Below, one piece after another: positions 10,807 through 21,900 of a stretch of DNA of 64,000 bases; the first letter of the stretch is position 1; each line of letters starts with the position of its first letter. The stretch is from Cervus elaphus (taxonomy: Eukaryota > Chordata > Mammalia > Artiodactyla > Cervidae), in NCBI RefSeq assembly GCF_910594005.1, contig NC_057820.1:4159001-4223000 (forward strand), given 5' to 3'. The translations under genes were made by a program, and so were the position numbers. Below the pieces are notes generated by a model that saw nothing but the letters and a program-made list of their open reading frames with translations, was not told where the DNA came from and did no database searches.

Positions 10807-11270
10807 CACCGACAAAGGTCCATACCATCAAAGCTATGGTTTTCCCAGTAGTCATGTGTGGATGTGAGAGTCTGGACCATAAAGAAGACTGAGCGCTGAA
10901 GAATTGATGCTTTCAAACTGTGGTATTGGAGAAGACTCTTGAGAGTCCCTTGGACTGCAAGGTGATCAATCCAGTCAATCGTAAAATTCTGAATATTCAT
11001 TGGAAGGACTGATGCTGAAGCTGAAGCTCCAATACTTTGGCCACCTAATGCAAAGAACTGACTCATTGGACAAGACCCTGATGCTGGGAAAGATTGAAGG
11101 TGGGGGAGAAGGGGATGACAGAGGATGAGATGGTTGGATGGCATCACTGACTCAATGGACATGAGTTTGAGCAAACTGCAGGAGATGGTGAAGGACAGAG
11201 GACCCGGGCGTGTGCAGTCCATGGGATTGCAGAGCTGGACACAACTTAGCTACTCAATAACAACAACAAC
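10807..11270 (+). mobile_element. BovB LINE 3' end with 12-bp target-site duplication
   Basis: A 5'-truncated BovB copy of about 460 bp ending in a CAA-rich tail. The perfect repeat atcctaccattt occurs at 10795-10806 and 11271-11282, defining the insertion. It contains the end of the RT frame (broken) and the conserved 3' region. Confidence 0.93.
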
Positions 11271-11282
11271 ATCCTACCATTT

Positions 11283-12929
11283 ACATTTTCTAATGGTTCC
11301 ATAAAGAGCATCCACTGTTTTCATAATGAGAAGCTGTCCCCCCCTCATGCTTCACACAGCTCTCACTTTTCTTCTCACTAACGGCTGATTCTATTGATGC
11401 CCAGGAATATTCCAATCGCAGTGCAGTTCAGGGATGAACAATTTAATCAGCCTCAGATTCAGATCCTCTCCCATGTCCACGGGCTTTGTAAGACACTTCT
11501 CTCGGGGCTCAGGAGTTTGCCACCACCCCCTCCTTCCCTGTCCTTCAGGCATCTCTGCAGGAGGAGGCGATGGTGCCCACCCTGCACCCAAGCCACCCCT
11601 GGAGACCACTGGTTCCGGGGGGCTGCCGCCGGCCCCCAGATGCTCTTAACTGTCGGTTCACGTGTTTCTTCGTTCCTCATGCAACTGATCTGGCTCTTTT
11701 TGCAGAAGGTTATTTCAGCCTGAGCGTCTGTGGCCCCTTCCAGTGGCATTTTCTCACCAAGAACATACACTTCAGTTTGGAGCCCGTGTGCTCCAGAGGA
11801 ATGACAGTGCAACTTGCTGGTGGTTGTCAGACCCCTCTTCCAGGAAAGGCTCTTAACCAGGGAGCCCCTGTCTCCCCCAGCCGCAGGGGTTTTTTTTTTT
11901 TTTTGGTGGCGGGGTGGAGGGGGGGTGGCTCCCCTGTAACACTGAAACAAGTGAACAAACAAAAGTGGGCCAAGAATGAGACACCACGATGGGAATTGGA
12001 ACAAGGTGTATGGTTAATCCATTCTGTGTACTGAGAGCCCAGATAAAGTGGAGAGGGTGGACGTAATGCCCACCTCCTAGGATGGAGACATGGCTTAGCG
12101 AGCCAGGTGGGGTTTCCATTGTGCCGCATCTCAAGGCTGGGCTCTGGTCTGGGGGCCTGCTCAGATGGTCCGTGGAGTCCAGCTCCTTGAGACAGCAGAT
12201 CTGAGGCCCTCACGTCCTTGCTGGTGGCCAGATGGGGGCTGCTCTCTGCTCTGAGGCCACCTTCTCACTGGACCCCCCCAGCTTCACACCAGCTGCAGAG
12301 ATCCTTCTCATGCCGTGAAGCATTCTGACTTTGCCTGAAGAAGGAAACTTTCTGCTTTTAAACAGCTCACCAAGATTGAGTCCACCAGATACTCTCTACA
12401 AAAGGTCACTGGCTTAGGACTCCAGCTACATCTACAAAGTCCTTTCACAGCGGCACCTAGCATTTGATTGAAAAACCAGGGGTGGGTAGCTTTAGTCCGT
12501 TTTTAGAATTCTGTCCGCTGTACCCATCATACCCATATATTTTTTTAATTTTTGTATTTCGGAGTTGGATAAAAGATGAAAATCCATGCCCCTGCTGATA
12601 GATAGTAATAATAAAGAGGATAATGCAGCTTGTGGCAGCAGCCAACACTCTGATGACCGTTCTGGCTTCAACTGTGAAGGTTATGTGGGCTGGGATTGGT
12701 TGGGAAAAACAGGCAAAATTTCTGCCTTTTTCCGAGTGTGTGATGAATCTGGCCCATCTCCCATCCCCGCATCACTGCAGGGTGGGCTGGTCCAGGAGGA
12801 GACACCTGCACAAAGCCTGGCACTTGCAGGTGCTCAGCTGTCACAAACAGCATGGCCCACATGCTGTCGTGTCTTCTGCATGACCTTCTCCTGAGGACAT
12901 TTTCTGTTACACGTGACTCCATCCTCTTT
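11283..12929. other. Intergenic, nothing recognised
   Basis: Contains a T homopolymer (11890-11904) followed by a G-rich tract (11905-11930). Several unrelated short open frames are present. No exon or transposon family is recognised. Confidence 0.4.
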
Positions 12930-13240
12930 GGGCTTCCCTGATAGCTCAGTTGGTAAAAAATCTGCCTGCAGTGCAGGAGACTCCGGTTCGATTCCTGGGT
13001 CAGGAAGATCCACTGGGAAAGGGAAAGGCTACCCACTCTAGTATTCTTGGGCTTCCCTTGTGGCTCAGCTGGTAAAGAATCTGCCTGCAATGCGAGAGAC
13101 CTGGGTTTGACCCCTAGGTTGGGAAGATCCCCTGTGAAGGGAAAGGCTACCCACTCCAGTATTCTGGCCTGGAGAATTCCAAGGACTGTATAGTCCATGG
13201 GGTCGCAAAGAGTCGGACACGACTGAGCGACTTTCACTTC
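12930..13240 (+). mobile_element. Dimeric Bov-tA SINE
   Basis: Two Bov-tA heads lie in the same direction. The first (12930-13048) stops after 'acccactctagtattctt'. The second (13049-13240) starts at once with 'gggcttcccttgtggctcag' and runs through the whole body to 'gacacgactgagcgac'. This is a tandem partial-plus-full structure. Confidence 0.88.
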
Positions 13241-13689
13241 TTTCCATTTTTGTTGGGGGCACCGTGGGCTGTTCATCTTGCTCTTCCTGCACCCCCTGCC
13301 CGGGCCACCCACTCGCTTTGCTGGAAATGCATTCCAAGGGCTGACGCAGGAGTCTTCCCATGCTGGCAGCTTCACGTCCAAGTACTGATGACTTGCACTG
13401 GGGTGAACTTCCAGACCTCAGCAGGCTGTCAAGGATGCCGTTCCCAACGTGGCCACGAAGTGGCAGCACAGACAGGCCTCCACTCAGGCAAGTCGACCGT
13501 TCTGGATGTAGATCCAGGGTATGGCCTCTTGGCTGTCCTGGACCAGTGTTCAGTGACAGCAGAAACATCATGATGACCACAGCCATCCATTGTCTGTTTC
13601 AAGACACAGAAGCCATCACTGTTGATAGTCCCCATGCTGTACTGTGAGCTCTTTACAGCAGGCTTCCCATCTGATTCCCTTGAGTCCTA

Positions 13690-13829
13690 AGAAGAGATAG
13701 GAAATGAGGATTTGCACCTCTTTTAATCCTCAAAATAAACGATATAGTCCGAGTTTTACAGGTGAGCGGATCAATGCTGAGAGCAATTAAATGATGCTGC
13801 CCAAGGTCACAGCCAATGAGAAACATGTT
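13690..13829 (-). repeat. MIR SINE fragment
   Basis: 'ttaatcctcaaaataaacga', 'gttttacaggtgag' and 'gcccaaggtcacag' are in antisense MIR order. Diverged. Confidence 0.6.
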
Positions 13830-14141
13830 CTAAATTTTATTAGCGTATAGCTTTTTGTTTTCTGTTGGAGTATAATTGCTTCATAATGCTGTTAGTTCAC
13901 AAAGTGAACCAGCAGAGTGTACTGATTTACAGTGCTGTGTTAGTTTCAGGTAAACAGCAAAGTGATTCAATTAAATATACACACATATTCATTCTTTTTC
14001 AGATTGCTTTCCCATATAGGTGATAACAGAATATTGAGTGGAGATCTCTGTGCTATACTGTAGGTCCTTGCTGGTTATCTATTTTACATACAGCAGTGTA
14101 TGTTACTTCCAAGCTCCTAATTTATCCCTTCCCCATGACGT
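13830..14141 (-). mobile_element. L1 3' end fragment, antisense
   Basis: Contains 'gttggagtataattgcttca', 'acagtgctgtgttagtttca' and 'tgtgctatactgtaggtcct', which belong to the 3' region of artiodactyl L1 read in antisense. Non-coding remnant. Confidence 0.8.
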
Positions 14142-14154
14142 GTATTTTACTATA

Positions 14155-14610
14155 GAAAAGTTCACACAGAGAAGAAAATGATCCTAACTCCCACACTATT
14201 TATCAACCAGCTACCACCATTATCAACATTTTGCCTCTTGTGTTTCTTCCATCCTCATTTTTTTTTCAGCCTACATAATCATAAAGCAAATTCCAAATTC
14301 TGTGGCAATTTAAATACTTCCATTGGCATCTCCGAACAATTACAGTATTTTTATCTAAACTCTAGGCTACCTCACTCTAACAAAAATATCAGTAACTCCT
14401 GTCATCTAGCAGTTTACATTTGACTGTTCCCTTTATCTTACAGACGTCTTTTTTCATAGTTGGTTTGTTCAACCATGATTCAAATAAGGTCCACACATTC
14501 CATCTTTTATGTGCTCTAACTTCCTTTTTTCCCTCTAGACCCCTAACTAATAAACTGGGTCACTTGTCCAACAGAACGTCTTACATTCTGGATTTGACTT
14601 TTTGCCTCCT
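14155..14610 (-). mobile_element. Old L1M-type 3'UTR fragment, antisense
   Basis: 'attatcaacattttgcctct', 'aataaggtccacacattcca' and 'acattctggatttgact' follow the order of ancient L1M 3' ends in antisense. Highly diverged, so the subfamily is left open. Confidence 0.5.
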
Positions 14611-14936
14611 TCTGCGAGTGGCGCAGGGCCTGACATTCAATGTGATGAATGCTCTCATTGGGAGCAAAGCAGGAGCACAGAGGTTTGGTCCTCACAGATG
14701 GGACACGCAGGCAGCACTCTCTTGGGATACCACGGGCTCTGCGATTCTGGCAGAGGGGACAGCAGCTGTGAGACAAGTACAAACAGCACCTGGGCTCCTT
14801 CGTGGCCCGAGACACAGGAGCACTGTCATTTGCTAAGAGTAAGGAAAACATTTGGATTTTATGAGCTTCGGTTGTGTCCCCAGAAGCTGTCCTCGATGCT
14901 ATTTTGGTAGGCTTTGTGTCTTACTCGGAGAAAACC

Positions 14937-15141
14937 GGGCTTCCCTTGTAGCTCTGTGGGTAAAGAATCTGCCTGCCGTGCCGGGGACCCCGGTTTGATC
15001 CCTGGGTAGGGAAGATCCCCCGGAGGAGATGGCAACCCACTCCAGTATCCTTGCCTGGAGAATCTCATAGACACAGGAGCCTGGTGGGCTGCAGTCCATG
15101 GGGTCGAAAAGAGTCGGGCACGACTGAGCGACTAACACACT
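14937..15141 (+). mobile_element. Bov-tA SINE upstream of GRPEL1
   Basis: Near-complete copy from 'gggcttcccttgtagctctg' to 'gacgagcgactaacacac'-like 3' sequence. It ends about 750 bp before the GRPEL1 start codon and marks the outer edge of the promoter CpG island. Confidence 0.92.
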
Positions 15142-15149
15142 GAAAAAAC

Positions 15150-15892
15150 GGAAGGTGGAAGAAGAGTGCAAACCAAACACACCGCCCGTCTCCTCACCCA
15201 GCCCCGACGCCTCCGCGCTGGGCCACACACGCTTCCCGGTTTTTGCGTTAATAAAACCCACAGTACCGGCGGAGGCCCCCTCCGGCCACCAGTCCGCCCT
15301 CCTGCGTCGCGAAGTCGCCGGCAGGACGGGCGGTGACCGCCTACCGCTGTTTTAACCGACTTTCCTCGAGCCCTGCGGTCGCCCGTACACGAGCTTTCGT
15401 CCTTGACCTATTTGCCTTTAGCCTACACTGAGCACCCAGAGTCTGGCTCGGTCCCAGGAGCTCGGGCTGTGAGGGAGCAAAGGACAAAAGCCCTGGCGCC
15501 TCACCACCTCCCAGAGCAAGGAGCGCCCCGAAACATGAGGCACACGTACAGAAGGGAGAGGCCTAACTGGAAACCGCGCTCGAGAGTCTCCTCGCCCCCT
15601 CAGTCCGCACTTCCGGCGCCCTCCCCCTGCTCTCTCTCTATTGGTTCTTTCCTTGACCACGCCCCTCCACGGAGGAGTCTGTTTCCTTCACCTTTCACCT
15701 CAGCTTCACTTTCTGGGACCTCGCAAGGTCTCAAACCCCGCCCATCACCCAGACCGGCAATTATTGGTGAACACGGCCTGTCCATCAAAGGAATAACGGT
15801 GGTGGATTGGATGAGGGGAAGCAATTGGGCGGGATAAGCAAGAAAAGAGCCTTGCGCATGCCTGGTGCGCGCGCGCAGTGCCGGCAGTAGTC
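15150..15892 (+). promoter_or_regulatory. GRPEL1: GRPEL1 CpG-island promoter
   Basis: A CpG-rich, TATA-less upstream region. Four inverted CCAAT boxes (ATTGG) lie at 15640-15644, 15763-15767, 15806-15810 and 15824-15828. An ETS/GABPA-type site ACTTCCGG is at 15609-15616. An NRF-1-like palindrome core TGCGCATGC is at 15853-15861, just before the start codon. NRF-1 and GABPA sites are characteristic of nuclear genes for mitochondrial proteins, which fits GRPEL1. The transcription start is inferred to lie around 15.84-15.89 kb. Confidence 0.75.
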
Positions 15893-15954
15893 ATGGCGGC
15901 TCGGTGCGTGCGGTTGGCGCGGCGCAGCCTCCCGGCTTTCGCGTTGTCTCTCAG
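15893..15954 (+). CDS. GRPEL1: GRPEL1 coding exon 1
   Basis: 62 nt encoding the mitochondrial targeting presequence. It ends within the Arg-21 codon (AG|G). Donor ctcag/gtaagg. Confidence 0.96.
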
Positions 15955-18900
15955 GTAAGGGGCGCCGATGGCCAGGCTTAGGAGGGGCGCGGTGCCCTCG
16001 CTGGCTCGGACGCGAACCCTGCCCGGCTCCGGCCCGGGCGTCATGGGGGGCTTCCAGACGCGGGGCACGGGTTCCGCTGGGCTCTCCGGGGGGCTCTGTC
16101 CGTGCTGCTCGTGGGGCGGACGGGACGGCGCCCCGCGCGAGGCGGCGGTGGCGAGCGGCCTCATTCCGCCCGGCCCGAGCTTCCTCCACCTCCGCGTGCT
16201 GCGGAGTCGGAGCACAGAAGGGCCGCAGCCCCTACCTAACCCGCCGTGGAGAGAGCCGCTGACTTAGAGCGGTGACGCCGCGGCAGAGGTCACGAGGCCC
16301 TGCCCTCTCCTTGGCTTTTCTTTTGCCTTTTTTTTTTTTTAAACCTGCGGTTTCTGCCGTTTCAAAGTCCGGCCTCCTAACTTAGTTTAGCCCGTGCTTA
16401 GCGGGCTGATCCTGAAGCTGAAACTCCCAATACTTTGGCCACCTGATGCGGAGAACTGACTCATTGGAAAAGATCCTGATGCTGGGAAAGATTGAAGGCG
16501 GGAGAAGGGGAGGTCAGAGGATCAGATGGTTGGATGGCATCACCGACTCAGTGGACATGAGTTTGAGTAAACTCTGGGAGTTGGAGATGGACAGGGAGGC
16601 CTGGCTTGCTGCAGTCCATGGGGTCGCAAAGAGGCGGACATGACTGAGCGACTGAACTGAACTAGCACCTTCAACGTTGGGGGGAGCTTTGGGGAACCAG
16701 GTTATCTGTTAAGAGAAGCTGCTTTGGGCCGAACACGGGGTAGAAGCTGCGCGGAGCAGGACCCGGACTTTGCCTTCAAGTAGCTTTATTTAGTGATGGT
16801 GAGACGGTAAACGGGGACGAGGACAGGGCGAGGGGTTGAAGCTGCGATTCTAGCCTGATCCACTGTGTAAACAGCGTGGGAACAAACCTACCTGGGGAGT
16901 CATGAGTGAGGAGAGGCTGTTGGCTCAATTTGCGGTTTTTGTAACTGGCGTTGATTGCCTGGACGTGTGCGGGGGCTCAGTGCCTTCAGTCGTGTCCTAT
17001 TCTTTGCGATCATTTGGCTGGTAGCCAGTCAAGCTCCTTTGTCCATGGGGATTTTCCAGACAGGAATACTGGAGTGGGATGCTATGCCCTCCTCCAGGGG
17101 ATCTTCCTGACCCAGGGATTGAACCGGCTTCTCTTGTGTCTCCTGCATTGGCAACTGGGTTATTTACCACCAGCGCCACCTGGGAAATCCAGTTGATTGC
17201 CAGGAGTGCGTGCATTTCTGCCTTTTGTGTAAGGAGGCTCAAGTAGGGGAGAGAGCAAATTGAATTATGTGCAGAGCTCTGGGAGTAACTGAGTTCTGGG
17301 AGCCTCCCTGCAAACCCAGACTGGCTGCTGCGGGAGTCCCAGGCGCTTCAGGAGGGGGTCTGCTGAGTGGAGCGGACCCGAAAGGCTGTGACTGTTACAC
17401 CCGGAGGTCAGGACAGCTAGAAACTAAGGCAGGTCACAACAGCACACTCCATTTTTAGATGATTAGTTTTTTTAATCGCAGAAGTAAAAATAGCAGTATA
17501 AAGGTTATTGGTCTTCACCCCCATGTTGTTGTTCAGTTGCTCAGTTGTGTCCAGCTCTACCGCTGCATGCACTGGAGCCTGCCAGGCTTCCTTGCCGTCA
17601 CTGTCTCCCAGAGTTTGCTCACACTCACGTCCATTGAGTTGGTGATGCCATCCAACCTTCTTTTCGTCTGTCATCCCCTTCTCCTCCTGCCCTCCATCCT
17701 TCCCAACACTGGGGTCTTTTCCAGTGAATCAGCTCTTCACATAAGTATTGATAACAGACTAGTGTATCCTTTTATTCTCCTCAAAATAGGACTTCTGGTT
17801 TGTGTTTATGAAACTGCGGTCATGCTTTGTGTATCTCTCTAAGTTGCGTTTCTTCCCACACAGCAGCCCCGTGATGGAGCCAAAAGATGGCAGGTGAACA
17901 CTGCCCTCCATCTGCTGGCTGCTCAGTGTTCCAGGCCATGGGAGCAACAGTTTGTTCAGCCGTGTCCTTCTGAGCAGTATTCTGTTTCCAGCTTTTCATC
18001 CTGGAAAACATCTGTACATGCTGTCTTAAACACCCTTGTACACATGTTCTGTGTGCCCTTCGCTTTCCTGTTCATTGAGGCAGCTTTCTTTAATCTGGGA
18101 CGGAAATTGAATGTAGTTTATTTTCAGATTGGTCTGTGGCATACTTTAGAGCTCCACTGGACCTGTTAAACAGATCCGTATTATTCATTAATGGCGCTGT
18201 GGCCTTGAGCTTATTACTTAACCTTTTCCACATGGGGATCAGATTGGGTAATATCCCAAGTCATTTCCAGCATTAGTTTTAGAGCTTTTGTGTTTTCCCC
18301 TGTACATACCACCCCATGCTTTCCTGCCTCCACACCTTTGTTCACACCCTTCCTGAAGTGGGTCTGTCTTATCTCTTTGTGGCTTTGTATGTGAACTCTT
18401 GCCTGTTCTTCAAAGTCCCTCTGCTCAAATCCTTTCCCAGACTTCCATTTCTCGAAAGCTAGAAATATTCTACTCTGAGCCTCCCAAAGCACTTGGTTCC
18501 TCTTTTATCACTTTCAAACCCAAGTTACAGTTCTATGTATATAGATACCTTTTTGCATGACCATAAGTACCCTGTGGGCAAGATGTCTGCCCACGAGGCT
18601 TTGTAATGGGCAGCAGCACTGGACCTCACCTCCAGTAGGAGCTCTTTCTTCAGCATGTGGTGGGGTCTGGATGATCAGGAGTTCCTGAGAGTGAGGAGAA
18701 GGGGAGATTAGTACTGTAGCCTTGGTGCACTGACGTTTTAGTTTAGCTGTGTATTGCAGAAGACTTACATAAGCAAATAGCTTCCATACGTCATATGCAG
18801 TTTGCCTTTATTGTATCTAAGACAAATCCTTTCTCCCCCATATAGCAAGTAGTTTTAAATTACCTTTGATTTCCAAAGTCGTCCATCTGACTTTAACAAG

Positions 18901-21900
18901 CAGAAGAATCATGATCTTAATTTCTGTCATGTGGACTTGCCTTCAGGTCTTCTCCTCGGCTGCTGTGCACAGCTGCAAAGCAGAAAAACAATGGCCAGAA
19001 CCTGGAAGAGGACGCAGGTCAGAATGAACAGAAGACAGATCTTCCCTCCACGGAGAAGACTCTCATAGAAGAGAAGGTCAAGCTGGAAGAGCAGCTGAAG
19101 GAGACCATGGTAAGGCTGTGGGCTCTCGTGAGGAACGTGGTCTGTGGAAATCCAGGTCCGTCTTCCGGGATGTCAAGATGGCCTACTTGACAACAGAGGC
19201 GGAAGCCAGACGAATTCCGTCCCTGTCGGGTTCTACAGCAAGTTACTGCTGAAGAAAGGCTAGAACTCAAATCCACTGTGACTCTGGTTGTCATGAGACG
19301 TATCTTCATGTGCTACATAGATTATATTGAATTAAGACTGAAAATGGTCTTTACAAGTGATGAATATTCAGTAGGGCCCTTAAGGCTGGGTCTTTGGGGG
19401 GACGAAGGTGGGAGTCAAAGGTAAAGTCACGTGATGCTTTCCTCGGGATGTTGGAGTTTTATGAACTAATTAGTAATACAGATTATGACCTCGTGTGGAA
19501 AAGGGTTGTTCAGTTGCTCAGTCATGTCCAACTCCTTGCGACCCCATGGACTACAGCACTCCAGGCCTCTTTGTCCCTCACCATCTCCTGGAGTCTGCCC
19601 ACATTCATGTCCCCCAAGTCGGTGATGCCATCCGGCCATCTCTTCCTCTGTCTTCACCACCACCTCCTGCCTTCAATCCTTCCCAGCATCAGGGTCTTTT
19701 CCAGTGAGTCAGTTCTTCGCATCAGGTGGCCAAAGTATTGGAGCTTCAGCATCAGTCCTTCCAATGAATATTCAGGTTTGATTTCCTTTAGGATGGACTG
19801 CTTTGGTCACTTTGCAGTCCAAGGAACTCGCAAGAGTCTTCTCCAGCACCACAGTTCGATAGTATCAGTTCGTTGGCATTCAGCCGTTTTTATTGTCCAG
19901 CTCTCACATCTATATGTGACTGCTGGAAAAACCATAGCTTTGACTAGACGGACCTTTGTCAGCAAAGTAGTGTCTCTGCTTTTCAATAAGCTGTTTAGAT
20001 TTGTTGTAGCTTTTTTTCCAGGGAGCAAGCATCTTTTAACTTCATGGCTGCAGTCACCATCCACAGTGGAGCACCGTCCATTTTGGAGCACAAGAAAATA
20101 GTCTGTCACTGGTTCCATCATATCCCCATCTGTTTGCCATGAAGCACTGTGCTAGGGCTTTGCTAACCCCTTTGTTTGTATGAATCCTCACAGCAGCCCT
20201 GTGAGTCAGCCGTTAACACCCCTGTTTACAGATGAGGAAACTGAGGCCCAGGACTGTTTGGTAAAACTTCCCAAGGTCACCTTGCTGCCCAGGGGCAGGC
20301 CCACTGTCTGAGCCTCTGAGACCTTGCTCTTAACCGCAGCACTGGAGCCCCCAGAAAGCTGAAGGCAGTAACCTAGTGCCCAGAAGAAAAAGAGAAATGC
20401 CAGGAGATGGATACAATTACAGGAAGAGTTGGTGCAAAATGAGGAAGATACCAGAGTTCTGATGATTATTACACAATAAGTGTTCCAACTGAACCGTATC
20501 GGGGCAATATTAAAAATACCAAAGGTTCATTCCTGAGGTTTTTCGTCTTCTGTGGGGTAGAGGCCAAAGCTGTCCACTCAGGGTTGTTCTCCTGACCCTC
20601 TCCTCAGGGTATGAGAGCCAAGCCAGGTCAGCCTGCACCCTGGGTTCTAAGGTTCCCTCGAGCTGGAGATTCTGCAGAGGAATGAATGGTCCTTGAGAGG
20701 AACCATCAGAACCAGGAGAAACTAGCAGCTTTTCTTGTGCTTTCCCCAGCTGTACACAGTGAGAATGACCGTGGGGGGTTATGAATATGTGATGCCTGGC
20801 CGTCTTATTCCCCACGTGGTGGGAATAGTGGCACTGGTTAATTTACTTCCGTTTATTATGCAGCAGCTGTTTGTAACCCAGTCTCCAAAGTACTGATCGC
20901 TGCTGGTTATATTTTGACTTGCAGTTTGTTATATCAGATTTGTTTTCCTATGAGTTTGTTCCAGATTTATTTCATGTGAATTTTTCTTCCTTTTTTTTTT
21001 TTTAAAGGAAAAATACAAGCGAGCTCTAGCAGATACTGAGAACTTGCGGCAGAGGAGCCAAAAACTGGTGGAGGAGGCAAAACTATATGGTAACTTGAAG
21101 CACTTATATGATATTGATCCTGGGAAATACGGACAAGGAAGTGGGGGTGTGTGTGGTCTCAGACAACATGATTGATCAGGTGGGGAGGTCGGGTGGCTGC
21201 CGGTTGCATTCCCTCCAGTTGTTGAGATGAGTCAGCTATTGCCTAGGAGGAGCAGAGCTGGCTTGTGACGCACACTCGTAGTGGTGAGCGTAATTCCTTC
21301 AGTAGGAGAGGATCCTTCTCTCTCCCGCACAAGGACCTCAGTGTGCGCCTGCAGGTACTCGCAGAGGTGCCCTGTGAGGCTCGGGTCCTCGGCCGCAGCA
21401 GCCCTGACGCTGGTCTCACGTAAGACCTCGTCAGTCGCTGTCTGCATTGACACCGTTGGATCCTTCTGTCATCATGCTTCCCACCTTCAGTTGAGGTCAG
21501 TGAGGCCGAAATGATTTGCCGCTAAAATGGCCATGGCACCAAGGCCTGCCTCCCTACCCCATATATGCTGTGCTGGTCACACAGAGGACCATCTGAGTAC
21601 TTAGGGGACACAGCTTTCAGTCTCCCTGTTCTGGATGCAGAACCAATAAGAGGTTAAATCCTCTGCCCAAGGACAGACCTTGAGTGCTTGCAGGTTCAGC
21701 ACAGAGAACAAACCTCTTTTTCTAATTTTATTGAAGTATATAGTTGATGTGTAATGTGTTAATTTTTGCTGTGCAGCAAGGTGACTCAGTTATACGTCTT
21801 TTTACATCCTTTTCCATTATTCCCTATCATAGGATATTAACCGTAGTTCCCCATGCTACACAGTGGTGACCTGTTCATTCTGTATGTAATAGTTTGCACA

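Larger units (their letters stand above)
15955..18946 (+). other. GRPEL1: GRPEL1 intron 1 (3.0 kb)
   Basis: Begins inside the CpG island (to about 16280). It then holds a sense BovB tail, an antisense Bov-tA and an antisense BovB tail. The remainder is unremarkable, with no alternative exon recognised. Confidence 0.85.
19110..21007 (+). other. GRPEL1: GRPEL1 intron 2 (1.9 kb)
   Basis: Contains an antisense BovB segment, an antisense MIR and otherwise unassigned sequence. A T-run at 20991-21004 forms the polypyrimidine tract before exon 3. Confidence 0.85.

Noticed and set aside
1..15000. Exons of SORCS2, the next human gene beyond GRPEL1
   Set aside because: No sortilin/VPS10-type coding exon was recognised, and in human the gene starts more than 100 kb away.
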